Positions 46,568-57,633 of a stretch of 64,000 nt of DNA are shown here, one piece after another. How positions within the stretch are numbered: position 1 is the first letter of the stretch; each line of letters opens with the position of its first letter. The notes under the pieces are model-generated. The model was not told where the DNA came from and ran no database searches. It saw only the letters and a list, made by a program, of their open reading frames with translations. A program made the translations under genes and the position numbers. This stretch comes from Bradysia coprophila (lineage: Eukaryota > Arthropoda > Insecta > Diptera > Sciaridae), in the NCBI RefSeq assembly GCF_014529535.1, contig NW_023503727.1:1550001-1614000 (forward strand), read 5' to 3'.

Positions 46568-47420
46568 TATCATTCTGAAACAGACATTCATAACCGAAGA
46601 GGTTATCAGCTTCAGATTATCGAACTCTGTTCGAGCTCTGAAGCGACGAAGTTTCATTCCAATTTCGATATTTAGTTCATACACTTGCAGTGCTTATATT
46701 TTGTATTTTTTGTTTGGAAAATACAGAAGTGAAAGAGTCGGTAAAAATACGAAAATGAAGTCGTCTCAATTGTTGACGACAATTGTTTTTCTTTCGGTGC
46801 TCATTGAAATGGAATTACAAAAAGAAATTCCTGCTTGTGGTCTTCTTGGGCCAAATGTATTACCTACTATGATAAACTCTTATCCTACTCACCGGTGGGC
46901 GTGGCACGCTGCTATCTACCATATTATTGATGGAGAGAAGAAATACTATTGTGGAGGAACGGTGATAACTTCGGGTTCGATTCTTACGGCAGCTCATTGT
47001 GTTTCTAAATCTGGTTATCCAATGAAAGAGACTCAAATTATAGTGTCTTTGGGAAGATTGACCTTAAGTGCAAATGACAGCCATGCGCAAGAGTTTGAAG
47101 TAATTTTCAAATTGTTTGTGTAGCAATGAAGTTTTAATGACCACAAGAATACGATTTTGCAGGTCAAAAAAATCTTTGTTCACCCAGACTTCATATATTA
47201 CACTTTAATAAACGATATCGCGATCCTCCGACTCTCTAAACGCATTAAATTCAATAATTACGTGCAACCAGTATGCCTGTGGAAGTCGAACATGTCAGAA
47301 GTTATTGGCAAATTCGGGACGGTGATTGGATGGGGTGAAACAGAAACAGATAAACAATCGATAGAACTTCGACAAGCTTCCCTTCCAGTGCTACCATGGA
47401 CAACATGTCTTGAAAACAAG

Positions 47421-48697
47421 GCATCAGAACAGTCGGAGCGTTTGCTGCGACTTAGCCCCGTACAACCCGTAATCCTATTTCGTCAGCAACCATAATACGT
47501 CCGTAGCCCTAATAAGCCCGGAACCCTAATACGTCTACAACCCTCTAATGCGTCTGTTACCAAAATGCAAGTCAAGTTGGGCATTGTCAAATTTACTGAA
47601 ACTGTTCATTTTTAAAATTGCGCATAGCGCAATTACGAAAGCCCGTACGAAGTACCTTTCAAATAAAACCAACAATTTACGACTTTATTTTAGAAACCCA
47701 AAATTGTTTGCCAACTTTCCATTGGGTATTCAATTACCTCTCAAATGAAACAAAAACTAGCAAAATCGGTTGAGATTTACTCGATTTATGTGCAGAAAAC
47801 ACTTAGGGCCGAGTAGCGGCCTTAGTCCAAGGGCCCTAATTTGAAACTTTTTTCGTCACGTTCTTTTCGGTATTCAATTACCTTCCATAAAAAACTAAAA
47901 CTAGCAAAATCGGATGAGATTTACTCGATTTATGTGCAGAAAACACTTAGGGCCGAGTAGCGGCCTTAGTCCAAGGGCCCTAATTTGAAACTTTTTTCGT
48001 CACGTTCTTTTCGGTATTCAATTACCTTCCATAAAAAACTAAAACTAGCAAAATCGGATGAGATTTACTCGATTTATGTGCAGAAAACACTTAGGGCCGA
48101 GTAGCGGCCTTAGTCCAAGGGCCCTAATTTGAAACTTTTTTCGTCACGTTCTTTTCGGTATTCAATTACCTTCCATAAAAAACTAAAACTAGCAAAATCG
48201 GATGAGATTTACTCGATTTATGTGCAAAAAACACTTAGGGCCGAGTAACGACCTTTGAGCCCTCCCAACAAGCCCACGTTGCATCTTACCCAAAAACAAT
48301 GTTCAGCAACTTTGTTCTACTCGTCAATACCTTTCATTTGATATATCACAAGCAGCTATTGCGTGCGTATTTCGGTAGATATCGTCGAAAGACTTAAAAA
48401 CACCTATAGGGCCCTAGCTCTGGAGGGGCCGACCCTACCATGCCCATTTTCGAACTTGACCTTACTTTTGTCGATACCAATCGGGAAAAAAAAGAATTTT
48501 GAAAAAAGGTTGTGATTTACTCAAGCTAGAGGGGTCACAGACGGACGGACGGACGGACGGATGGACATTTTTTTTATTGCGGATTCGTCATCTATGAACA
48601 TAACCGAATGCTTTGCCCTTACTGTCTGCTTCCAATTCGACGTGTTACAAACGGCATATTAATCTTATAAGCCCCCAGTACTTCGTACGGGGCTAAA
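47421..48697 (+). mobile_element. DINE-1/Helentron-like element, copy 2, inside the protease exon
   Basis: The 5' end TCAGAACAGTCGGAGCGTTT also starts copy 3. The interior has four tandem 144-bp units (from 47727, 47871, 48015 and 48159). A GACGGACG microsatellite lies at 48541-48564. The 3' hairpin at 48670-48694 (AGCCCC...GTACTTCGTAC...GGGGCT) is followed by AA. Coding sequence resumes immediately after. Confidence 0.75.
47727..48303. repeat. 144-bp tandem repeat, four units
   Basis: Anchor TATTCAATTACCT recurs at 144-bp spacing. The middle units are almost identical. Each unit carries ACACTTAGGGCCGAGTAGCG and AGTCCAAGGGCCCTAA. Confidence 0.92.
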
Positions 48698-49929
48698 AAT
48701 CCTGCCGTGGATGGAACTTATTTATCGGAGCACAAATTTTGCGCTGGCAGACGCAACGGTTCGTTCAACTAAAATGAAATGACAGCGGCGGATCCATGAC
48801 TTTCGAAGTACATGGAAATTATTACATTCGAGGAATCATGTCTTCGTGTCAATCATTTTGGAACTCTACCACAAACGTTTTTGAGTGCAATACTGCGAAG
48901 TATGGTTATTTGACTGATGTCGCACATTTCTTACCTTGGATCAAAGATAAGAGCGATATGGGTACGACGTTCGTATATTTAGCTCTTTACTAGTTATACA
49001 TCTTAAAAATATCCACACAAAATAAATGAAATTGAATTTTCATGGGTTTGAGTGTGGAATCAAAACAAAACTAATTATTTTCCAAAGTTAAGGTTAATAA
49101 TTGCAGAAATTTACTTTTTTTAAACATTTAAAAAAAAAATATTTTTGAGTAATTTTGTACAATTTTGTACAGAAGAGCAAAACTTATCTTCATGCCAAGA
49201 CTTCTGCGGTCGGGACGCTGGTATGTGATTTTCATAGGCCTTACACAAATTTTCGGGACGATTTTTTTTCTTCATTAAAAATATTGACGGTTATATTTTA
49301 GATTCAAAACGTATTTGTCCCGAATTTGATTTGGGAATGGAATGGTCACCAGCTGGTCCAATACGTGGAAAAAACTGCACCCAGGTTATTGAGCCGCGTG
49401 ATTCAGATGGCTGGCTGGACAATTATATTTGCTTTAACAAAGACTACGGAGTCCGTTGGTCACCTGCTGGTACAATTGCAGGAATGATTTGCGAAAGAAT
49501 AATAGAAGTAGCTGAACCAATCGATAATACATGGTACTGTTTTGCATCAATTAAACTAACTAAAGTTCTAAACTCGGCATTCGCTCGGTTTAGGCATGAC
49601 AACTTTCTTTGCGTTCCACATGATTCAGCGTTTCAATTCAAATGGTCACCGAATGGCGTTATAGCTGATTTATGTTGTATACAAGTGTATGAACCACTCG
49701 ATATCCATACGTGGCATGACAACTATCTTTGCGTTTCGCGTTTGCGGATTTTTTAGTTTTCAGCTCTTAGCAAATAGTACCGCATGCGAAAATGCAACCA
49801 CAATTAAGAAAAAAATATATTTCAACGATTTCATAAATCAGAGCTTTTCGTTTTGTTCGTCGTACTTACAATACTTACATTTTAAATTAGGCATCCACGA
49901 CCAGCAATACAACAAACTAGCAAAATAAA

Positions 49930-50620
49930 TTAGGTAGTTCGTTAGAACATTTTGCGTTTATGCTTCCGTAAACGTTTTGCAGGCAAGGGACACTACAGAA
50001 TTCACGCCGAATGAGTGCCTAAAATTTGAATGTGAAAGTCAACGATTCGATGAAAAAGTGAACTGAAAAATACATTTCAACGTTTCCTTGTATGAAAATG
50101 ACGCAAAATATAGCGAGGAGGTAATTCCAAGGTAAATATATGGGCGGAGGTAATGTCATATATAACCAAATCAGATGTGCAGTGGTACGAAAGTTTGCTA
50201 TAAACGCCATCTCTCCCTTCCTTAAAAAACACAAAATTTCTTAGAAACCTGGGTCATCTGTTTTATGATAGGCACAACATTTTGTGAAACACAAGTGAAT
50301 CATAGTCAACCATTTCAAAAAAAAGGTGTGCTAAGCCGCGCGTCTGAATGCGACGCACTGTCAAGCAGCGAAGCTGACTTTGACATCACTCAATTAGAAG
50401 GCCAAACACACACATGTTGACAATTTTTAAATTATTTTTTTGAGAGTCATTGTATGAAAAAGAATAGCCAACTTTAATCGGTTCAGTCCATTATTTGAGT
50501 GACGTCAAAGTCAGCTTCGGTGCTAGACAGTGCGTTGCTGAATGGCATTACCTCCGCCCATATATTTACCTTGGGTAATTCCATTCAGACACGCGGTGAG
50601 CACACAGACGCGCCGACTTT
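49930..50620. repeat. nested inverted repeats
   Basis: AAGGTAAATATATGGGCGGA at ~50130 is inverted at ~50556 (CCGCCCATATATTTACCTT). GAAGCTGACTTTGACATCAC at ~50377 is inverted at ~50500 (GTCAAAGTCAGCTTCGG). A third arm, 50255-50328, pairs with 51746-51822. Several elements have inserted into one another here. No gene seen. Confidence 0.7.
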
Positions 50621-51822
50621 ACTTTTTCCCGTCGGGGGCAAGCTTTATATGGGAATTTAGAAAATTCGCTTAAACAAACTGTCCTTTATTTATCACTATT
50701 TTCAGATGAATGTAACAATGGCAAACGTGTATATTTGTAACAGACATGCCGACTTCTACTTTCTCGTTGGGTGCAGTGCAGTGCACAATGTAAATTACAA
50801 GGAAATGGTTGTATATGTTGAGCTGATTGAGGGGCTTTCAATCTAACGTTACGTATTTAAAGGTTCAGTGGAATACAATGTAGATAAGAAGAGAAAGGAT
50901 TTCGCGAGCGGAGCGAGCGAAATTTTTTGATTCTTTGTCTTTCACAAACAGTAAAATAGCTCATTTTGTTAAATAACAAATTCATTTCATGCTAGCTCAA
51001 CATTCTCATTTACAATAAGAGCTAGAATTGCATCAGTGGCCAGACAGCAAAAGATAAGATATTCAAGCTGTGCGGGTCGTATTAAGTTCAAATTTGTTCG
51101 TTTGTGTGGTTACAATACATTGAGCCATGCAAGCATGAGCACCACCTCAAGATGTTTCACCACCCACAATCCCACATGCTATACGATTGCACTCAAATGT
51201 GTTTACAAATAGTCTTTAAATACTGTTGCTGACGGTTGTTTCTCCTTTAAATTCGACTAAGTTCGAAGTAAGTAGATCCTTTAGAGAGAACCACTGACAT
51301 AAATTGAAGTCACGATCTAACCGGAAATTGGTTTATTGGTGAATTTATGTACTGGTCGTTAATGTCTGCATAGCTTGAAAAACAGCTTTCATGACTTCCA
51401 GTACTTTAACCTCTAGTATTTTTCTAGTCTAATTACGAAGGAGTATGCAGGCGCCGCTGGCAACGTTTTCGGATTTAGTACTATTCATAGTGTCATCGTT
51501 CGTTCAAAATATTATTAGATTCAATATATTACAACTCTAAGAAACTTTGTTATTATTAGAATTATCGGATTTGATCGTTGGGTGCATTGACGCAGGCTAT
51601 CACTGAAAGTCTGCGTGTATGAATTGTAAACATTTTGATAATCCCGTTGGGGGCTACGCCCCCAACGAATCATTTCGTCGGGGGCACTTGCCCCGGCTAC
51701 CCGTGGAAGTCGGCGCGCCTGTGAGCACATAAGTTCGATGCTAATGACACCCTTTTTTGAAATGGTTGACTATGATTCACTTGTGTTTCACAAAATGTTG
51801 TGCCTATCATAAAACAGATGGC
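50255..51822. repeat. ~1.57-kb inverted-repeat pair
   Basis: CATCTGTTTTATGATAGGCA ... CCATTTCAAAAAAAAGGTGT at 50255-50328 is matched in inverse at 51746-51822 (ACACCCTTTTTTGAAATGG ... ATAAAACAGATG). Inside lies another pair, CACAGACGCGCCGACTTTAC (50604) and GTGGAAGTCGGCGCGCCTGTG (~51703), with a TCGTCGGGGGC motif. The interior 50650-51640 holds no convincing gene. Confidence 0.7.
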
Positions 51823-51824
51823 TC

Positions 51825-52433
51825 GAGTTTCTATTCCATTTTTTTGTTTTTAACGAGGGGAGGAGATGGCGTTTGTATCGAATTCGAAACAGTAATTATA
51901 CATGTGGGAATTAATTTCCAAAAATTTCCCATTTTTTCTGCATTTTCATAGTTTTTAAACGTTTGTGAACCTTTCCTGATGTTTTACGAGCATTTAATTA
52001 GAAAAATGGGAAGGAAAAAAATTGGGAATTTTTGTGAATTCCAAAATATTAGGCTCTGGATCCACTCTAATACGCTAGCAATTCTCTTTTTACCAAATTT
52101 GAATCCCATTAACGTGAGTCGTGGAACTGGTAGTTTCTTTAACTTTAAAATTAACTGCGTAAATGACACATAACAATTGTCCATTCTATTCATGCAGTAC
52201 CAAATGGATAAAGCCACGATTAAAATTAGTAAATCTATTTTATTGACAAAATTAGGGTGAGTATTCACATTTTACATCATTTCGGTTGTTACATCAACAA
52301 ATTCTAAATTGTCTATAAAAACATCGTCATTAATCTAGAAATGGTCTATTGGTGTTTGTTGATCAGGTTAAAAAACAAAAAGATTTAAATAAAAGGGAAA
52401 CAGGCAGCGCAACAATCAAAACAATAAAATTAC
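51825..52433. other. no gene seen
   Basis: AT-rich, with short ORFs only. The right part is the 3' flank of the Gly/Pro-rich gene on the minus strand. Confidence 0.35.
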
Positions 52434-53477
52434 TTATTTATGCACATTCCAACCATATTGCGGTCTTCCCGATTCTGGTGTACTGGAGCGATCTGCTGCC
52501 GATGACGATGACATAGAAGATGAGCGATAGGATTGTGTCGGGTAGGGTTGGTGACTGGGAGGTTGAGTTGGATATCCAGTGACTCTAGTTGTAGTTGTTG
52601 ATGATGATGATGATCTATCTGATGGAGTGTTTTCGTTGAACAATCCTCCGTACCGAGTACGTTGAACTCCTCCACTGCCTCCATTACCGGTTAACAAACT
52701 ACTCAATCCAGACAGCAAAGATGTTCCACTTCCTCCTCCACTTCCGCCTCCACTTCCTCCGAACGAATTCAGAATGCTGCTAAAACTACCACCAGAACTG
52801 CCGCCACTGCCGTACGAACTTCCACTGGGCGGATTTGTTCCCCCAAATGAACTAAGTATTGAACTGAATCCACCACTACCACTCGAACCACTTGATCCGC
52901 CTCTAGTACCCCCAAATGCATTCAAAAAACTGCTCAAACCACTGGATCCAGATCCACCACCATAGCTCGACGATGAGCCTCCACTGTTTCCGCCTCCTCC
53001 CAAGATCTTTGTGAAACCCGATAAAATGTCACTGAATGTACTGTCGTCTTTTGATCCACCTGACGACGAACTTCCACCGCCAGACGGTCTGTAACCGCCG
53101 TTATAGTCATTGGAACCACCATGTGATCCACCACTGGGATTATATCCCGGATACGATGAAGGATAACTTGGATTTGGATAGCTCGGATTCATTGGATACC
53201 TATTAGGATTTGACGGGTAGCTTGGATTTGCCGGATAACTGGGATTTGCCGGATAACTGGGATTTGCTGGATAACTGGGATTTGCTGGATAACTGGGATT
53301 CGCCGGATAACTGGGATTCGCCGGATAATTGGGACTGCTTGGATAAGCAGGAGATGATGGACGATGAGGACTGGGCGTTGGGTAGATATTTGAACTAGAG
53401 CCTCCACGAGACGGGTTTCTGGTCGGTGTATCAAAATCGTGAGAATTGTGATTATTAGAATGCGACGAGGAGGCATC
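52434..53477 (-). CDS. Gly/Ser/Pro-rich low-complexity protein with PSYPAN repeats (5' exon not found)
   Basis: The main exon encodes ~347 aa, ending in GRPQYGWNVHK. A likely acceptor (TTTTACTTTTACAG) lies just upstream of DASSSHSNNH at ~53477, so the in-frame ATG at 53501 falls in an intron and the start exon remains to be found. Six to seven tandem PSYPAN units (18-bp DNA repeats at ~53218-53330) are followed by Gly/Ser-rich stretches interrupted by four hydrophobic repeats of F-S-x-I-L-x-S/G-F/L-x-x (FSDILSGFTKILGG, LSSFLNAFGG, FSSILSSFGG, FSSILNSFGG) and a Ser/Thr-rich tail. The composition resembles secreted structural, cuticle or silk-like proteins. Extracellular function is inferred only. 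Confidence 0.65.
   Translation of the reverse strand, partial: DASSSHSNNHNSHDFDTPTRNPSRGGSSSNIYPTPSPHRPSSPAYPSSPNYPANPSYPANPSYPANPSYPANPSYPANPSYPANPSYPSNPNRYPMNPSYPNPSYPSSYPGYNPSGGSHGGSNDYNGGYRPSGGGSSSSGGSKDDSTFSDILSGFTKILGGGGNSGGSSSSYGGGSGSSGLSSFLNAFGGTRGGSSGSSGSGGFSSILSSFGGTNPPSGSSYGSGGSSGGSFSSILNSFGGSGGGSGGGSGTSLLSGLSSLLTGNGGSGGVQRTRYGGLFNENTPSDRSSSSSTTTTRVTGYPTQPPSHQPYPTQSYRSSSMSSSSAADRSSTPESGRPQYGWNVHK
53218..53330. repeat. 18-bp coding minisatellite
   Basis: Tandem GGATTTGCCGGATAACTG units, with TTTGCT/TTCGCC variants, encode PSYPAN repeats on the minus strand. The third-position variation indicates selection or age rather than a very recent expansion. Confidence 0.85.
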
Positions 53478-53629
53478 TGTAAAAGTAAAAAGTAAAAACA
53501 AAAAGCAACAAAAAAGAAAAGAACAAAAAACATCACGAACATTAAAAGAGAATGCATTTTGAACAAAATCAACAAAATGACGAATTTACGGTTGTTATGT
53601 GACAAAAAAAATGTGTTCTTCGGCTTGAT

Positions 53630-54185
53630 GGAATGTTGAGGAACGGTTTTATTCCGTCGATATTCAACACAAAGTTATTAACAAAATATAAAAACAAGAC
53701 AAATGAAATGAATCAAACCAAACAAGTCGCATGCGACAGATCATACCTCGGAGCCTATTTTAAATTACACAAAAGCGGATCTTTCACAGCTGCGAACCAT
53801 TCATCAATGACGTGCGTCCTACACTTTTTCCCAATTTTCTCTGTTTTCCCATACATTTTCATCCGTGCGGTGTGAATAAACTTATTTTCTCCACTAAATT
53901 GCAGTGGCGTTTTGTTTTTACGCCCTCTTCTTTGAATACTTTTACTTTCCCTAGGGTTGAAAGTGGCTTATTACAACCCTAGGGATGAAATGTAAATGGA
54001 CTTTAAGCTCAAAATCCATTACATACCTCGGGATGAAAAGATGAAAAATCTTGAATGGTGTAACAAAGTCATGTGATTGTTTCGTAGCTAAATAGGAAAT
54101 TCCAACTAGAGCGAAATCGTTCTGGCTGCAAACATCGCTCCTCTTGAAAGTTTCTATTTTCTCAGTAGAATCGGACATCTCATTT
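53630..54185. other. intergenic, small CCCTAGGG hairpin
   Basis: TTTCCCTAGGGTTGAAAGTG and TACAACCCTAGGGATGAAAT at 53947-53995 form a short inverted repeat. Otherwise no feature recognised. It may include upstream exons of the minus-strand gene. Confidence 0.35.
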
Positions 54186-54415
54186 GTGACAGTTTGGATC
54201 AAAAGTCGGTCTATTCCATCTGTCCAAGTGACATTTTAAACGTCAAACCAAAAATTTTTTAGCCAAATCATTACAAAATCGTTTATTTTTCTTCCACTGA
54301 TAGAATTGAGGAAAAATAGGCGACTTCTTAACTATTTGGCAGAAAAATTTTGGTTTGACGTTTAAAACGTCACTTTGACAGATGTAATAGACCGACTTTT
54401 GATCCCAACTGTCAC
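54186..54415. repeat. 230-bp MITE-like inverted repeat
   Basis: Ends GTGACAGTTTGGATCAAAAG and CTTTTGATCCCAACTGTCAC. The arms extend ~65 bp, including AAACGTCAAACCAAAA. Both flanks read ATTT, a possible 4-bp target duplication. Confidence 0.8.
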
Positions 54416-54419
54416 ATTT

Positions 54420-54993
54420 ATGAATGGTCCCTGGCAAGAGATTCAAATCACTAAAATCACTCGATTGACATGCATGATGTCAGAGATGTGCCGTCCCACA
54501 CCGAACTAGTAATCATAGGTTAAGGGTCTATTACACATTCCTATTCGTCAACATGCTTTGTTCCCGAGTTATAAATGATTGGAAGTCTCTTGGAACGGCT
54601 AAAAAAATGCCTCCCTTTTCTAACTCATCCATTCGTTTAATACCACACCGCACATGAACTGAGAACAAAATGAACGGAACGGCTAGGATTTTTCGACTGT
54701 GACATGATATGAAGTCAATAATAAAAATTTCGAAAATAAAATCTTGGTCTGGACGGAATTCGGAAATTTATTACAATCGAAAAACAAGAGACTAGATTCA
54801 AGTTAACAATTTTTTACATTCAATCAAACTTAACATATAGGTAAATCGCTCCATTAATTATTATCAATTTTTATTATTTGTCCGATAGGTTGCTATTGTA
54901 ATTTTCTTCCTCTTCATTTTCTTTTTTGTGAAACGTTTTGGTAAATAAATCTATACAGCGGCTGGTGAGGCGATCAAATCTATGAAAATTTCA
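54420..54993. other. 3' flank of the minus-strand secreted gene
   Basis: AT-rich, no repeat or gene recognised. The right part is probably the 3' UTR of the gene ending at 54994. Confidence 0.35.
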
Positions 54994-55937
54994 CTATGCG
55001 TTTCGATTGTGAATTTGAAGCAATATTGTGATCAAAACTATGCAAAATATGGATGGTGTTAGCTGAGACGTGGAATTTCGTCGTCCTCCTTGTTTGTTAT
55101 ACAAAAACTGATCGAGAAGACTGGGTGGTTTCGTTGTGGGATTGTATGGAAGATATGGATTGACCGCGTAGGGACGTTGCGGCGGAGGGTTACCAAACGC
55201 AAAGGGCGTTTGTGGGAAGGGTTGCGGTTGTCCGTAAGGATTTTGTGGCTGTGGCGGATACGATTGTGGTATTTGTGGATAGGGATGCTGTGGTTGTTGT
55301 TCTCGTTGGTTGGGATTGGGGAAAATGGGATATTGATGCCAAGTATTCTGCTGACTGTTTCCCGATGGCGGTTGTCCGAATATTTGATTTGGATCAACGG
55401 GAGGGGGATTATTATTCGGATAATTAGACGGTTGATTGACTCTGGTATTATCTGGAGCAGGATTTAGACTTGCACCTGAAAATTGTTTAAGGTGAACCCA
55501 TGGTCGGCATGCAAATCAAATGATAGGAAAAAAAATATTTCGAAATTTTGTCGTATCATTCCAGAGAAATGATAACAGATGGCGTTGCGCCGGTCCGGCT
55601 GAACGGAAGCTACGCCATCTGTTATCATTCGATGAAATTGTACAATACCTGAACCCGTACTGCCGGCATTAGTTTTCTTTATGCAAGTTGGATATGAGCC
55701 ACAATCTTTGCCATCACGTTGCGAATACGAGCACGAGTCTTGTACCATTGTGCACACTTGAGATGGAGTACATCCTATGTCGTTACATGATCTGCCATAT
55801 TCTGTCGAGCACGATCGAATGAATTAGACAAGTTTTGGCCGTAAAAGTGGATAAAAATGAAATTTACTTGTAAATGCTTGTGCTGATATTGCCAGACCAA
55901 TCAGAATTATGAATCTGCCAGTTAACATTTTGTTCAT
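54994..55937 (-). CDS. secreted, possibly GPI-anchored Cys/Pro-rich protein
   Basis: Three exons in phase: 55868-55937, 55649-55801, 54994-55475; 234 aa. A signal peptide (MNKMLTGRFIILIGLAISAQ) is followed by a ~50-residue cysteine domain (CNDIGCTPSQVC ... DSCSYSQRDGKDCGSYPTC). A Pro/Gln/Asn-rich region (PQIPQSYPPQPQNPYGQPQP) follows, and a hydrophobic C-terminal tail (PSIFCIVLITILLQI) preceded by a small polar stretch, as in GPI-anchor signals or a single-pass anchor. I do not recognise the gene. It shares strand and proline-rich character with its neighbour at 52434. A 62-bp palindrome lies in intron 2. Confidence 0.78.
55568..55629. repeat. 62-bp palindrome in intron 2 of the Cys/Pro-rich gene
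   Basis: AATGATAACAGATGGCGT and ACGCCATCTGTTATCATT flank a ~26-bp centre. It lies wholly within the intron. Confidence 0.75.
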
Positions 55938-56039
55938 CTGAAAGTGATCTGTGGATTTAAAAGAGGAAACATAAGCAAAGGATGGTTGCGAGTGGTCATT
56001 ACAAATTCTTCGTACAATTAGACGAGTCACTCAATCTAT

Positions 56040-57106
56040 ACGGGAAACATACACGACCATAGCACTCTAGCTCCAAGCATTATCACTCAAATGTCAAATG
56101 TCAAATTTGAAGTCTCTTTTGCACATACAAAGTTGCCTGTTACGAGTGTCGAGTCCCATTGACTTAAGTTACAAGCTTCTGCTTTACATACACTGACATC
56201 ATTTGGACCTCTCGTAACTGGCTTTTCTTTGTTCCTAGCTTGGCTAGGAGTGCTGTGTCACCATTCATTGCTGTAAGACTTTGTCTACTTTTCAGTTTTT
56301 TGTATGTGATTATATGATCCACCTGACTAACGTACTGTTGCTTTCCAAGCCCAGCAGTAATTCTCAAAATATTTCGTAGAAATCTTAGTATTTTGAATTC
56401 CGAATAAATCAAGCGTCCAGTTGATTCATTCAACAATGTGATTTTCAGTTTAAATTGGTTCAATCGAAAGTCATCATTAAACAAAAATAAAAATGCGAAA
56501 ATCAACTCTTATCTCTTGGAAACATAAACATTTTAAATTGAAAAAGTTTGTATATAAATCGGAAAAACTCTTAAGAACTTCAAAACAAACAAATTATTTA
56601 CTTTCCGACACACTCTCTCTATCGTTTCCACAATCGGCTCATCGCCAATATTTTCATCGAAGTCGGTTAATTTTTCATGTCATCCAGATGGTCGATTTCT
56701 TAAAGGATAATTTCGGAAAATGTTTACCATTTTCCATCGTTTTTTTTTCTTGATTAATTGATGCCAGGCTCTATGGCTTATATGACTGGCTACATGTTAC
56801 ATTTGATAAATTAGTAGTGAACGTTTTTGTTGAACAGAACAATGGATCGAAGGCGGAACAAATTGTTAACAACGTTGCATTCATCAGGTTTCCGTTATAA
56901 TGAACTTATCCGTTTATGTTAATAATTTACACTAGCCGGCCATACGAATTGATAGTGTGTCCTGGTGAATCGGTTTAGTGAGGACCTTTACAACAAAAAG
57001 TTGTCTAACAAATTGACTTTTTTTGTGCAAACATTTTCCCTGTTTTTCCGATAAATTTCCCACTTTTTCCTCAATTTTTCCATATTTTTCAACAAAAAAA
57101 GAGCCG
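56040..57106. other. no gene assigned
   Basis: A 113-codon minus-strand frame (56505-56164) has no domain, no homologue I recognise and no neighbouring exons in phase, so it is not called. The rest is AT-rich spacer. Confidence 0.3.
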
Positions 57107-57241
57107 TCAGAACAGTCGGAGCGTTTGCTGCGACTGAGCCCCGTACAAACCCGTACATCTATTGCGTACGTGACCCTAGTTCGTCCGTCGCCCTACTCTT
57201 ACCGTAAGCCTACTGCGCCCGTAAACTTCGGTAAAGTAATA

Positions 57242-57375
57242 GTATGTTGTGTTACAAGTATTGTAATGTTGATTTTTTCAGCACTAGACCCAAGTTTTCC
57301 TTACGAGCGGAGCGAGTAAGGAAAATTGGGTCGTGTGCTGAAAAAATCTCATTACAATACGTGTAACACATCATG
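57242..57375. repeat. 134-bp inverted repeat nested in copy 3
   Basis: Arms GTATTGTAATGTTGATTTTT / AATCTCATTACAATAC and CACTAGACCCAAGTTTTCC / GGAAAATTGGGTCGTGTG, around a CGAGCGGAGCGAG centre. Confidence 0.75.
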
Positions 57376-57376
57376 C

Positions 57377-57633
57377 TTTGTGCCAACCGAGAATTGAAAT
57401 AGACAAGAGCACAAAAAATCATAATTTTCATTGTAAACAATCACTCTTCAAATTTGATCGATCACATTGCTTTGCATTTTCTCAAACGAATGCTGTAACA
57501 ACTCATACAAATTCCATATCAACACTGCTTTGAGTGTTGTAATATCACATCAAACGGGTGCTGAAAGAAGTCACTTTACAACACTAAAATGAGTGCTGAA
57601 AAGAGTCGTATTTCAATTCTCGGTGGCACAAAA
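57377..57633. repeat. 257-bp MITE with 23-bp ends
   Basis: TTTGTGCCAACCGAGAATTG at the left is matched by CAATTCTCGGTGGCACAAA at the right. The interior contains several GTGCTGAAA and AACACT motifs. It directly follows the previous inverted repeat. Confidence 0.7.

Larger units (their letters stand above)
46755..49756 (+). pseudogene. trypsin-like serine protease with C-terminal Cys/WSPxG repeats, broken
   Basis: Exons: 46755-47099 (signal peptide, then CGLLGP, TAAHC), 47163-47420 (NDIAIL, GWGE), a continuation from ~48698 (AVDGTYLSEHKFCAG), ~49201 (CQDFCGRDA) and 49302-49756 with a further intron at ~49532-49594. His and Asp of the triad are present. Two faults are seen. A ~1.28-kb DINE-like element sits inside exon 2 between ENK and NPAVDG. 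Near 48763-48795 a stop (TAA where Cys is expected) and a frameshift precede DSGGS, the catalytic serine motif. The downstream part has three ~46-aa repeats, W-S-P-x-G-x-I ... C ... E-P-x-D-x-x-x-W-x-D-N-Y-x-C. It may be a recent pseudogene or carry assembly errors. A role in secreted proteolysis, perhaps digestion or immunity, is only suggested by the family. Confidence 0.72.
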
